Assembly: GCA_964490725.1 (NCBI GenBank)
Contig: CAZBDU010000024.1
Span: 1-62,884, forward strand
Source: CAZBDU01 sp964490725
GTDB taxonomy: Bacteria; Spirochaetota; Spirochaetia; SZUA-6; DRHE01
DNA length: 62,884 nt
Reading direction: 5' to 3'
The notes beneath the pieces are model-generated. The model was not told the origin of the DNA. It made no database searches and saw nothing but the letters and a program-made list of their open reading frames with translations. Numbering within the stretch: the first letter of the stretch is position 1; the number at the start of each line of letters is the position of its first letter. The position numbers were made by a program, and so were the translations under genes. Of the stretch, positions 50,808-58,671 are shown one piece after another.

Positions 50808-52039
50808 CCCTGCACTACTTCCGACTGCAGGTAGGAAAACAGGTTCGTCTTCGTTCCGGAGAGCCCGGTCTTCTTCCTGATGTTGCGGCGGTGCTTTTCC
50901 ACCGTCTGATAGGAAATGCCGAGGAGCCCGGCAATCTCCTTGGTGGTCAGGCCGGATTGAATCATCGTGCAGAGCTCCACCTCTCGAGGCGAAAGCCTTG
51001 GTGTCACCTGCGATATCTTCACGCCGAACCTGTCGGCGACGCTGTGGAGGCGCCGCTCGAGTAGATCCAGATATTCGCCCTGCGCGCCCGACAACCTCAG
51101 CTTTTCCACCACCGGCAGCACCAGCTCGCGAATGTTGGCGCCGATGTCTTCTTTCAGCAGGTCTTTTTCGATCTGGATCTGGTCCACGAGCTCGGTGAGC
51201 GCAATGTTCTTCTGTCTCAGAGACCTTTGCTGCCGCGCGAGAGCATCCCGGGTCTTCTCCAAGTCCTCTTCCATCTTCTTACGCCGGGAAATGTCAGTCA
51301 CGGACATGAGGATGACCGCGCGCCCGTCCGCGGTGAATCGGCACAGGGTCACCCTGGCGTCCAGCAATGTACCGTCTTTGCGAACCAGCCCGGCCTCCGC
51401 GTCATGCGCGAAGCCCTTTTCCTTTCTGAGGCGCTGCCATATCGGTTCCATCGCCTGCCACTTCCGGAAGAGCTCCTGCATGTTCACTCTCTGGAGCTGT
51501 GATCCCGCGAACCCCGTCAACCTGCTCATGGCTGCGTTGACATGCAGGATTTGGCCGCCGAAGGTAACCAGCGCAATCCCCACGGGCAGGTCCTGGAAGA
51601 GACTGCGGTACTCCGATTTTGAGGCCCCAAGCGCCTCCTCGACTCTCCTGCGTTCGGTGACATCGATGACCGATGTGATGACCTGGACTACGTCGCCTTT
51701 GCTGTCCACAACGGGATAGGCACGAATCTCGGCGTACTGCAGGACGTTGCCGTGCTCGTCCCGATAGACGTGCTCGAGAATGCAGGGGCGTCCTGTCTTT
51801 CGCACTCGCTGCATGGGACAGGCCAACTTCGACACCTGACACTGTTTTTCCCTGTCCTGAAACAGTCTGCAGCACGGGGTGTCGGCGGAGAACCCGTCCT
51901 CAGTTGCAGCCGAATTGGCCTGTGTAATTGTGCAGTCGCCGGCGTCGGCTATGCAGAGAGGGAACGGAAGGGACTCGATGACGGACTGCGCAAGACCAGC
52001 CTCCCCGCCGCTTTCAGGAGTGGATCTCCGCTGTTTCAT
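50804..52039 (-). CDS. PAS-PAS-LuxR transcriptional regulator
   Basis: 411 residues. N-terminal PAS-like domain with a cysteine-rich segment (DTPCCRLFQDREKQCQVSKL then ACPMQ), suggesting a redox- or metal-responsive sensor; second PAS at about 140-260 (LFQDLPVGIALVTFGGQILH); a helical linker; and a C-terminal LuxR helix-turn-helix (LSPREVELCTMIQSGLTTKE, IAGLLGISYQTVEKHRRNIR). No kinase or receiver domain, so it is a one-component regulator. It lies upstream of merR on the same strand and probably controls the polysaccharide locus. Confidence 0.85.
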   Translation of the reverse strand: MKQRRSTPESGGEAGLAQSVIESLPFPLCIADAGDCTITQANSAATEDGFSADTPCCRLFQDREKQCQVSKLACPMQRVRKTGRPCILEHVYRDEHGNVLQYAEIRAYPVVDSKGDVVQVITSVIDVTERRRVEEALGASKSEYRSLFQDLPVGIALVTFGGQILHVNAAMSRLTGFAGSQLQRVNMQELFRKWQAMEPIWQRLRKEKGFAHDAEAGLVRKDGTLLDARVTLCRFTADGRAVILMSVTDISRRKKMEEDLEKTRDALARQQRSLRQKNIALTELVDQIQIEKDLLKEDIGANIRELVLPVVEKLRLSGAQGEYLDLLERRLHSVADRFGVKISQVTPRLSPREVELCTMIQSGLTTKEIAGLLGISYQTVEKHRRNIRKKTGLSGTKTNLFSYLQSEVVQG

Positions 52040-52211
52040 CAGGCTATTCGCCTTTTCCCTTACTCCACACCAGCCCCTAACCCTCGCGTCAATCAGGGAA
52101 AACCTGAATTCCCCCTTCGAAAAACCTTAGAGCCTGGCGGGGCCCTCCGGCGGAGTGCAGGGCGGCTCTTGAAGGCATAGATCGGACGTGTTAGCGTTGA
52201 GCGCACCGAAA

Positions 52212-52742
52212 ATGACTTTCTACGTCATCCAGGTGCGCGCCGGTGAAGAGGACCGCTACCTGAAGCAGGCCGGCACTCACCTTTCCGAGCACGACCGACG
52301 GCTGCTGTGGCCCAGGCGGAACCTGCGCGTTCGGCGCGGAGGAGTGTGGCGGGATTCGGTGGCTCCGATCTTTCCCGGCTACGTCTTTCTCCAGGCCGAG
52401 GCCGTCGAGCCCGAGACGTACTGGAGCCTCAGGGGCGTACGGGGGTTCATCCGCTTCCTCAGGGACAACCAGGACATCCAACCGCTGGGCCCCAGGGACA
52501 GGGAGATTCTGCTGCACTTCCTAGGCTACGGCGAGATCGTGCAGCGCTCACGGGTGGTCTTCGATGAGCAGCGGCGCATCCGCGTGATCTCCGGACCTCT
52601 GAAAGGCCTGGAGGGACGAGTCGTCAAGGTGGATCGGCGAAAGGGGAGGGCTCGGGTCCGGCTGGAGCTGTACGAGGATTCTTTCTTCATCGATTTCGGC
52701 TTCGATTCCATTGAGCCCGCACGGGAAACGGAGCGTCCATGA
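52212..52742 (+). CDS. NusG paralogue (LoaP/RfaH-like processive antiterminator)
   Basis: 176 residues from ATG 52212 (GTG 52188 is an alternative). NGN domain opening MTFYVIQVRAGEEDRYLKQA, with APIFPGYVFLQAE (the FPGYV motif) and VRGFIRFLRDN, then a KOW domain IRVISGPLKGLEGRVVKVDR. The housekeeping nusG would lie beside ribosomal protein genes, so this is a specialised paralogue. Such proteins prevent termination in long polysaccharide operons, often the neighbouring one. It is divergent from the PAS-LuxR, merR and polysaccharide genes. Confidence 0.83.
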   Translation: MTFYVIQVRAGEEDRYLKQAGTHLSEHDRRLLWPRRNLRVRRGGVWRDSVAPIFPGYVFLQAEAVEPETYWSLRGVRGFIRFLRDNQDIQPLGPRDREILLHFLGYGEIVQRSRVVFDEQRRIRVISGPLKGLEGRVVKVDRRKGRARVRLELYEDSFFIDFGFDSIEPARETERP

Positions 52743-52793
52743 GAGGCGGATGCGTTGGAGCCGAACTGCAGGGCCCGTGCCGTCCGTGCCGTG

Positions 52794-52821
52794 GCGGGCT
52801 TGGCCCGCTACGGTGTACAAT
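52794..52821 (+). promoter_or_regulatory. Promoter region with dyad before the small MshEN-like gene
   Basis: GCGGGC-TTG-GCCCGC (52794-52808) is a perfect dyad, followed by TACAAT (52816-52821) ending 9 nt before ATG 52831. No Shine-Dalgarno sequence between. The dyad may be an operator or the 3' hairpin of the NusG paralogue mRNA. Confidence 0.45.
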
Positions 52822-52830
52822 AGAGCATCC

Positions 52831-53184
52831 ATGGGCAGGCAGATACGGGTCCAGAAGTCCGCCCTGGCAGGACGGATCGCGAACACAGCGTTCTACGATC
52901 TGAAGAAGTACGTTCCCCAGGTGGGGGAGCTTCCGATCCTGGACCAGGAAAAGATGCGCGACATCATCCGCGAGGCCGCCCTCAACATCTTCTGCGACCT
53001 GGAGGAGAACATCGGCGAGTTCCTGCTGCGCATCGGGGCCATGAACCGCTCCCAGGTTCACGAGGTTCTGGCCGCCCAGCGCCGCGGGGACGGGCGTCTG
53101 TTCGGGGACATCGCCGTGGAGATGGGCTACATCGAGCAGGAGGCCATACAGAAGTATCTGCGCTCCCGCCGCGCCGGCGGTTGA
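52831..53184 (+). CDS. Small protein with MshEN-like C-terminus
   Basis: 117 residues, soluble, no signal peptide. The C-terminal part (LLRIGAMNRSQVHEVLAAQR, DGRLFGDIAVEMGYIEQEAI) resembles the helical R-L-G-x3-V-x-x-G-x-I/L repeats of type II secretion ATPase N-termini (MshEN, some bind c-di-GMP). The N-terminal half is not recognised. ATG at 52831 with a -10 box 9 nt upstream; likely monocistronic. Confidence 0.55.
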   Translation: MGRQIRVQKSALAGRIANTAFYDLKKYVPQVGELPILDQEKMRDIIREAALNIFCDLEENIGEFLLRIGAMNRSQVHEVLAAQRRGDGRLFGDIAVEMGYIEQEAIQKYLRSRRAGG

Positions 53185-53193
53185 GCCCGGCCC

Positions 53194-54267
53194 TCAGGGG
53201 AGGATCCGCATCCGCCTGGGGTAGCCGCTGAGGACCTCCGCCCCTCCATCGCGAACCGCCACCAGATCCTCCACCCGCACCCCGAAGCATCCCGGAAGGT
53301 AGATCCCCGGCTCCACCGAGAAGACCATCCCAGGGAGGGCGGGCGCCTGGGCCAGCGCGTCCACCGAGGGGGGCTCGTGCACTCCAACGCCGATTCCGTG
53401 ACCGGTGCGGTGGGTGAAGGCGGCCCCGTAGCCGGCCCGCTCGATCACGGTCCGCGCCGCCCCATCGACGTCGCAGAGCCTCACCCCGGGCTTCACCGCC
53501 CGGATGCCCGCCCGATTTGCCTCCAGCACGGCGCGGTACACCGCCTCCCCCCCTTCCGGGATCTGCCGCCAGAAGAAGGTGCGGGTGATGTCGGAGCAGT
53601 AGCGCTCCAGCCGCACCCCCATGTCGATCAGGACCGCATCGCCCGGCGCAAGCACGCGGCCGGTCGGCTCGTGGTGGGGATTGCCGCAGTGCTCGCCGAA
53701 GGCCACGATCGGCGCGAAGGATGCCCCCTGCCCGCCCAGCTCCACGCAGAGCTCCTCGACCCTGCGGGCCAGCCCCGTCTCACTCACACCGTCGCGGATC
53801 TGCCGGCTCAGCTCCTCCACCACCCGGTCCGCCACATTCGCGGCCCTGCGGATGGCGTCGATCTCGCCGGCCTCCTTCTGCATCATCAGGCCGTCGATCA
53901 GGGATGAGGCATTCCAGAGCTCCAGGCCCGGCCTGCGTTCCAGCAGCGGAATCAGAAAGCGCGCCGGCCAGGTTCCGTCCACCCCCAGCTGACCGCCGGG
54001 AAGCGCCGCAACGAGGGCGGCCAGCGGATCGGAGCCGTCCCGGTGGTAGATCACCTCCACGCCCTGCGGCGCCGCTGGGGAGAACAGCTCGTTCAGGAAC
54101 AGCCGCGGCGCGCCCTCTGCGGACACCAGGAGCGCCTGAAATCGTTCCTGGGGCTCCAGCCAGACCTCCAGCAGGTAGTACAGGTGGGCCGGGGAGCTCA
54201 GGATCAGGCTGCTGCGGCCGCCGCCAGGCAGAAGCCCCACCAGGCGGGAAAGCCGGGCTGCGTTCAT
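53194..54267 (-). CDS. Xaa-Pro peptidase (M24B, aminopeptidase P-like)
   Basis: 357 residues from ATG 54267. N-terminal creatinase-like domain, then the catalytic pita-bread domain with all metal ligands: DAVLIDMGVRLERYCSDITR (two Asp), HRTGHGIGVGVHEPP (His), FSVEPGIYLPG (Glu) and VRVEDLVAVRDG (Glu). Cleaves N-terminal residues from Xaa-Pro peptides in the cytoplasm. On the minus strand TTGCGC (54298-54303), 18-bp spacer and TACCAT (54274-54279) place the predicted transcription start at the ATG, 6 nt later. Confidence 0.9.
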   Translation of the reverse strand: MNAARLSRLVGLLPGGGRSSLILSSPAHLYYLLEVWLEPQERFQALLVSAEGAPRLFLNELFSPAAPQGVEVIYHRDGSDPLAALVAALPGGQLGVDGTWPARFLIPLLERRPGLELWNASSLIDGLMMQKEAGEIDAIRRAANVADRVVEELSRQIRDGVSETGLARRVEELCVELGGQGASFAPIVAFGEHCGNPHHEPTGRVLAPGDAVLIDMGVRLERYCSDITRTFFWRQIPEGGEAVYRAVLEANRAGIRAVKPGVRLCDVDGAARTVIERAGYGAAFTHRTGHGIGVGVHEPPSVDALAQAPALPGMVFSVEPGIYLPGCFGVRVEDLVAVRDGGAEVLSGYPRRMRILP

Positions 54268-54273
54268 GGGCAC

Positions 54274-54303
54274 ATGGTAGCGGGCCTGGGCCCCACGGCG
54301 CAA
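54274..54303 (-). promoter_or_regulatory. Leaderless-type promoter of the Xaa-Pro peptidase
   Basis: TTGCGC, 18-bp spacer, TACCAT, then 6 nt and ATG at 54267, with no Shine-Dalgarno sequence. Confidence 0.55.
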
Positions 54304-54318
54304 GGGCCGGCGCCGCCC

Positions 54319-54585
54319 CTACCCCTCGTGCAGATCGAAGCCCGCCTCCAGGGCGAAGCGAAGCGCTTGCACCCGGTCGTGCGCGCCCAGCTTGGAGTAG
54401 ATGATGCTGACGTGGCTCTTGGCGGTCTGCTCGGCACGGAACAGGCTCTCCAGCTCCTCCACCTCGCGACTCGCCTGCAGGGTCCTGCGCACCTCTGCCG
54501 GACCCGCCTGGGCCGGGTTTCGGGCCCGCTTCAGGTGCCCCCGCAGCTGCGCTTCCTCAGGTGCAGGGAGGTCGATACCCGCCTC
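54319..54585 (-). pseudogene. C-terminal fragment of a LuxR/NarL-type regulator
   Basis: The last ~38 codons read AEQTAKSHVSIIYSKLGAHD, RVQALRFALEAGFDLHEG, then stop: the recognition helix and last helix of a NarL/LuxR domain. Upstream codons (REVEELESLF) look like a shortened first helix, and no receiver domain follows. It lies between the peptidase promoter and the gntR promoter. Probably a relic. Confidence 0.5.
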
Positions 54586-54770
54586 CATGTGATGATCGGG
54601 TTGGTGAGCGTGCAGCCCAACGTTCCCGGGTGGCACGAATTCCTGCCGGTCGGGCCGACCCACGCGGCGCGGCGGCCGCCTCCCCGGGGCACGCCGCCCC
54701 TCCGGCCAGCGGATCCGCCGTCCCCGGCGAGCGCCGTGAGAACGGCTCTCACAACCGCTGGCTTCGTTGT

Positions 54771-54782
54771 CAGTCGTCTTAC
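54771..54782. promoter_or_regulatory. Putative GntR operator, copy at the gntR promoter
   Basis: CAGTCGTCTTAC, 6 bp before the gntR -35. A near-identical site (CAGACGTCTTAC, minus strand) lies in the promoter spacer of the TctABC operon at 59844-59855. Confidence 0.5.
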
Positions 54783-54788
54783 CACGCC

Positions 54789-54817
54789 TGGACTTTCCAC
54801 TCCCCAGGCGGTATAGT
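54789..54817 (+). promoter_or_regulatory. gntR promoter
   Basis: TGGACT (54789-54794), 17-bp spacer, TATAGT (54812-54817); transcription start near 54824, leader about 19 nt with a GGAGAG ribosome site before ATG 54843. Confidence 0.6.
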
Positions 54818-54842
54818 GAATCCACCCCGTGTCGGAGAGCGC

Positions 54843-55553
54843 ATGTACGAGAAGATCGACAACCAGCGCCGCCTCACCCATGAGGTGGCGGATCGCATCC
54901 GCACCCTCATCCGCAGCGAGAAGCTGCGGCCGGGCGAGAAGCTGCCCAACGAGATGGAGCTCTGCCGCCTGTTCGGCGTGAGCCGCCCCACCGTGCGCGA
55001 GGCGGTCAAGTCGCTGGTCTCGCAGAACATCATCGAGATCGTCCGCGGCAAGGGCACCTTCGTGTCCAAGAACCCGGGCGTGGCCAGCGACCCCCTGGGC
55101 CTGGATTTTATCACCGACGACACCCTGCACCTGTCGCTCATCGAGGCGCGCCTGCTTATCGAGCCGCCGGTGGCCCGCCTGGCCGCAGAGAAGGCGAGCG
55201 ATGCGGACGTGGAGCGCGTGGGCGCTCTGGTGCAGGAGATGGCCCAGGTCGTGGACAGGCACGCGGTGGACATGAGCACCGAGCTGGAGTTCCATCGCAG
55301 CATCGCCGCCGCCACGGGCAATCCGGTGATCATGCGGATCGTCCCGGTAATCCTGGACTCGATCATCAAGACCTACAAGGACTACCCGCGCACCAGCGAG
55401 GACCACCGCGAGGCCTTCCAGGAGCACGCGGAGATCTACAAGGGCATCCGGGGGCGGGATCCGGAGGCCGCCGCCGCGGCCATGCGGCGCCATCTTCAGA
55501 AAAGCTACGAACGCACCCTCCGCAAGCGCCGCAAACCCGCGCGCAGGGCGTAG
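54843..55553 (+). CDS. GntR family (FadR/FCD subfamily) transcriptional regulator
   Basis: 236 residues. Winged helix RRLTHEVADRIRTLIRSEKL, NEMELCRLFGVSRPTVREAV and IVRGKGTFVSKNP, then an all-helical FCD ligand domain (EARLLIEPPVARLAAEKAS, ELEFHRSIAAATGNPVIMRI) with the usual His metal/effector residues. Convergent with the TctABC operon, whose promoter carries the same 12-bp motif as its own, so it very likely represses both until the transported acid or a product binds. Confidence 0.9.
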   Translation: MYEKIDNQRRLTHEVADRIRTLIRSEKLRPGEKLPNEMELCRLFGVSRPTVREAVKSLVSQNIIEIVRGKGTFVSKNPGVASDPLGLDFITDDTLHLSLIEARLLIEPPVARLAAEKASDADVERVGALVQEMAQVVDRHAVDMSTELEFHRSIAAATGNPVIMRIVPVILDSIIKTYKDYPRTSEDHREAFQEHAEIYKGIRGRDPEAAAAAMRRHLQKSYERTLRKRRKPARRA

Positions 55554-55562
55554 GAGGGCGCC

Positions 55563-57083
55563 TCAGGCCGGGCTGCTTCCCTGCGACTGTCCCTTGCCGC
55601 TCCGGTCGGGATGCGTGGACCGGCGCTGGCGCACCAGGGAGTATACCACGGACAGGACGGCGATGCCGTAGAAGAACAGGGCGATGGGAGACTGGAAGAG
55701 GGTGGCCCAGTTGCCGTGGGACATGATCAGCGCCTTGCCCAGCTCCCGTTCCGCCAGGGGCCCCAGGATCACCCCCAGGATCATCGGTGCCGCCGCGAAG
55801 CCGTGCCTGCGCATGAAGTAGCCGATCACCCCGAACAGCAGCCCCACCAACATGTCGTAGACGCTGTTGCTGAGGGAGAAGGAGCCAAGGAAGCACAGGG
55901 CGAAGATGATCGGGAAGAGCACCGACAGCGGCACCTTGAGCACCCGGGGGAACACCCGCACGCTCAGGAGCCCCAGCCCCAGGATGAGGAACTGCGCCAG
56001 AATGAACCCCACGAACAGGGCGTTGATGATCTGGGGATTCTGCCGGAACAGCAGGGGTCCCGGGCGAACGCCGATCAACAGCAGCGCGCCCAGCATCACC
56101 GCCGTCACCACGTCCCCCGGAATGCCCAGCGTGAGCAGGGGCACCATGGCCCCGCCGGTAGTGCCGTTGTTGGCCGCCTCCGGCGCGGCCACTCCTGCCA
56201 GGTTGCCCTTGCCGAAGCTGTCCGGGTCCTTGGAGAAGCGCCTGGCCTCGTTGTAGGCCATGAAGGAGGCGATGGCGCCGCCGGTGCCGGGGATGATGCC
56301 GATGAAGGTGCCCAGGAACGAGCAGGGCAGGATCACCGTGAAAAGGCGCTTGAACTCCCCCCAGGTGGGAAGCACCCCCTTGATCTTCTGCTCGTAGCGC
56401 GGCAGCGCCTTGCCGACGTTTGCCAGCTCCGTGAAGATCTGCGAGATGGCGAACAGACCGATCAGCACCGGGAGCATGGGGAAACCGGTCATCAGGTTGG
56501 GAATTCCGAAGGAGAAGCGGGCGAAGCCGGTCAGCTCGTCGATGCCGATGGAGGCTATCAAGAGCCCCAGGAACCCCGACAGCAGGCCCTTCACCAGGGA
56601 GGCGGCGGACACGCTGGCGATCACGGTGAGCCCGAACACCATGAGCGCGAAGTACTCCTCGGGACCGAACTTGAGGGCAAAGCGGGCCAGCTGCGGAGAG
56701 ATGAAGATCATGCACAGGGCGGAGACGATCCCGCCGGTGGTGGAGGCGATCGTGGCCACGCCGATGGCCTTGCCCGCCTGCCCCTTCTGAGCCAGCGGGT
56801 AACCGTCCAGCACCGTCGCAGCCGCCGAGGGCGTGCCCGGCGTGGAGATGAGGATGGCGGATATGGACCCGCCGTAGATGGCCCCGCAGAACATCCCGCT
56901 CAACATGATCAGCGCCGTAGCGGGCTCCAGGTAGTAGAGAAAAGGCAGCAGCAGGATGATCCCCACCGAACCGGTCAGCCCGGGAAGGGCTCCCACCACG
57001 ATTCCGCCGGCCACCCCGATCAGCAGAAAGAGGAAGTGCGAAGGAGTCAGCACGTAAACCAGGCCTTCAAGAAGCGGCGACAT
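55563..57083 (-). CDS. tctA: Tripartite tricarboxylate transporter, large permease TctA
   Basis: 506 residues, about 12 membrane segments. TctA signatures: VAGGIVVGALPGLTGSVGII, MFCGAIYGGSISAILISTPG, TPSAAATVLDGYPLAQKGQA and GIIPGTGGAIASFMAYNEAR. Couples ion gradient to uptake of a carboxylate delivered by TctC. Last gene of the operon, starting 14 bp after tctB. Confidence 0.93.
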   Translation of the reverse strand: MSPLLEGLVYVLTPSHFLFLLIGVAGGIVVGALPGLTGSVGIILLLPFLYYLEPATALIMLSGMFCGAIYGGSISAILISTPGTPSAAATVLDGYPLAQKGQAGKAIGVATIASTTGGIVSALCMIFISPQLARFALKFGPEEYFALMVFGLTVIASVSAASLVKGLLSGFLGLLIASIGIDELTGFARFSFGIPNLMTGFPMLPVLIGLFAISQIFTELANVGKALPRYEQKIKGVLPTWGEFKRLFTVILPCSFLGTFIGIIPGTGGAIASFMAYNEARRFSKDPDSFGKGNLAGVAAPEAANNGTTGGAMVPLLTLGIPGDVVTAVMLGALLLIGVRPGPLLFRQNPQIINALFVGFILAQFLILGLGLLSVRVFPRVLKVPLSVLFPIIFALCFLGSFSLSNSVYDMLVGLLFGVIGYFMRRHGFAAAPMILGVILGPLAERELGKALIMSHGNWATLFQSPIALFFYGIAVLSVVYSLVRQRRSTHPDRSGKGQSQGSSPA

Positions 57084-57097
57084 GGGCTACCTCCGGA

Positions 57098-57622
57098 TCA
57101 CCACAGCTGGAACCTGGGAAGGGGAACCCGGAACACGGTGCGGAACACCACGTACAGGGTCACCGTGGTCACCACCGCCACCGGCACGATCCGGTACCAC
57201 TTCCGCTCCCCGAAGATCAACATGGCCGCCGCCACGAACAGCGGCGTTGCCGCCAGGTAACCCAGAAGGCCGATTCCCTGCACGTAGAGAAAGCCCGCGC
57301 CGCCCAGGATCACGAAGCGGATCACGAACGGCCGGTCCACTCTCCTGGCAGCTCGGACGCCGCCCTGCCCTTCCGCCGGCTCCCTCTTCGCCGCCCGGGC
57401 TGCGCGCCGCTTGCGCACTCCCTGGACCAGCAGCATCAGCGCCAGCACGAAAAGACAGGCCGTGACGAACCGGGGAAACACCGTGGGCGATAGGGCGATG
57501 CTCTGCGGCGGGAAGGTGAAGGTCAGGAGGAAGAACATCCCTGCGAGGCACATGAACACGACGGCGAACACGATCTCGCTGACGCCCAAGGCGATTCTCT
57601 CCTCCAGAGGCGCCGCAGGCAC
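57098..57622 (-). CDS. tctB: Tripartite tricarboxylate transporter, small subunit TctB
   Basis: 174 residues with four hydrophobic segments (VVFMCLAGMFFLLTFTFP, FVTACLFVLALMLLVQGV, FVIRFVILGGAGFLYVQGIG, VPVAVVTTVTLYVVFRTV) and a short cytoplasmic loop between helices 2 and 3, typical of TctB. Lies between tctC (34 bp) and tctA (14 bp). Confidence 0.85.
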   Translation of the reverse strand: MPAAPLEERIALGVSEIVFAVVFMCLAGMFFLLTFTFPPQSIALSPTVFPRFVTACLFVLALMLLVQGVRKRRAARAAKREPAEGQGGVRAARRVDRPFVIRFVILGGAGFLYVQGIGLLGYLAATPLFVAAAMLIFGERKWYRIVPVAVVTTVTLYVVFRTVFRVPLPRFQLW

Positions 57623-57656
57623 ACGAAGGGTGCCCGCGGCGCCGGCGATGCAGGAA

Positions 57657-58649
57657 TCAGTACTGGTAGCGGTCTCCCAGCTTGTTGCTCTTCACGATCT
57701 CCTCGTACAGCTTGTCCTGCTCGACCACGAAGCGCTCGAAGTCCTCCAGGCCGATGTAGTCCAGGAGAAGCCCCGCCCGGGCCGCGAGCTTTTGGAAGTC
57801 CTCGTCCTCCATGCAGGCCTTGAAGGCGTCGTGGATGACCTTCTCCTTCGCCGGGTCCGTGCCCTTCAGGGCCGCAATCCCCCGCCACTGGCTCAGGGTG
57901 AAGTCCACGCCCTGCTCCACCGCCGTAGGATAGTCGGGGAACTCCGAGAGGCGCTCCGGGGCGAACACCGCCAGGCAGCGCAGCTGCCCCCCTTCGAGCT
58001 GGGGAACGCCCTCCGGCGGGCCGACATTGATGGCGTCCATGTGCCCACCCACGGCAGCCACAACCGTCGGCCCTCCACCGGCGTGGGGCACATGGTTGAA
58101 CTTCACCCCGGCGGCTTTCTCGAAGGCCAGGATGATCATGTGCGTTCCGCCGCCGGCGCCGGCGTTGCCCACGTTGACCTGTCCGGGCCGGGCGCGGGCG
58201 TCGTCCAGCAGGTCCTTCAGCGTCCGATACGCGGAGCTCGCGGGAACGAGCAGCCAGCAGGGGGAGGTCACCAGGTTGATCACCGGCTCAAAGGTGCCCG
58301 TTTCGTAGGGGGTCTTGCTCATGTGCACCTTGGTGATCGAAGCGGTGGCCCATGCCACGAAGTAGTAGCCGTCGTTCTTCTTGCCCATCGCCTCGGCGTA
58401 GCCCGGGACCGCCCCGCCGCCGGGACGGTTGACCACGATCACCGGGGCCTTCAGATACTTGGGGAGCACCATCAGGAAGGTGCGGAAGGTCACGTCGGTG
58501 GAGCCCCCCACGCTCCAGGGCACCATCAGCTCGATCTCCCGGGAGGGGTAGCTTTCCTCCCGCTCCCCTTCGGCCCATGCCGCCGCTCCTGACAGGACCG
58601 CCAGGAGCGCCAGCACCAGGACCAACCGTACAGCCCTAGCCTTTTTCAT
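57657..58649 (-). CDS. tctC: Tripartite tricarboxylate transporter substrate-binding protein TctC
   Basis: 330 residues. Signal peptide (VRLVLVLALLAVLSGAAAWA), then the TctC core: YPSREIELMVPWSVGGSTDV, VVNRPGGGAVPGYAEAMGKK, VGNAGAGGGTHMIILAFEKA and NHVPHAGGGPTVVAAVGGHM. Periplasmic. The ligand, usually a di- or tricarboxylate or an aromatic acid, is not evident. Strong AAGGAGG site; 22 bp after the M24-like gene. Confidence 0.93.
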   Translation of the reverse strand: MKKARAVRLVLVLALLAVLSGAAAWAEGEREESYPSREIELMVPWSVGGSTDVTFRTFLMVLPKYLKAPVIVVNRPGGGAVPGYAEAMGKKNDGYYFVAWATASITKVHMSKTPYETGTFEPVINLVTSPCWLLVPASSAYRTLKDLLDDARARPGQVNVGNAGAGGGTHMIILAFEKAAGVKFNHVPHAGGGPTVVAAVGGHMDAINVGPPEGVPQLEGGQLRCLAVFAPERLSEFPDYPTAVEQGVDFTLSQWRGIAALKGTDPAKEKVIHDAFKACMEDEDFQKLAARAGLLLDYIGLEDFERFVVEQDKLYEEIVKSNKLGDRYQY

Positions 58650-58671
58650 CTTGGATCCTCCTTGCCTTCAG

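Noticed and set aside
55611..57260. 549-codon open frame antisense to tctA
   Set aside because: Same reason as the trkH antisense frame; tctA signatures are on the minus strand.
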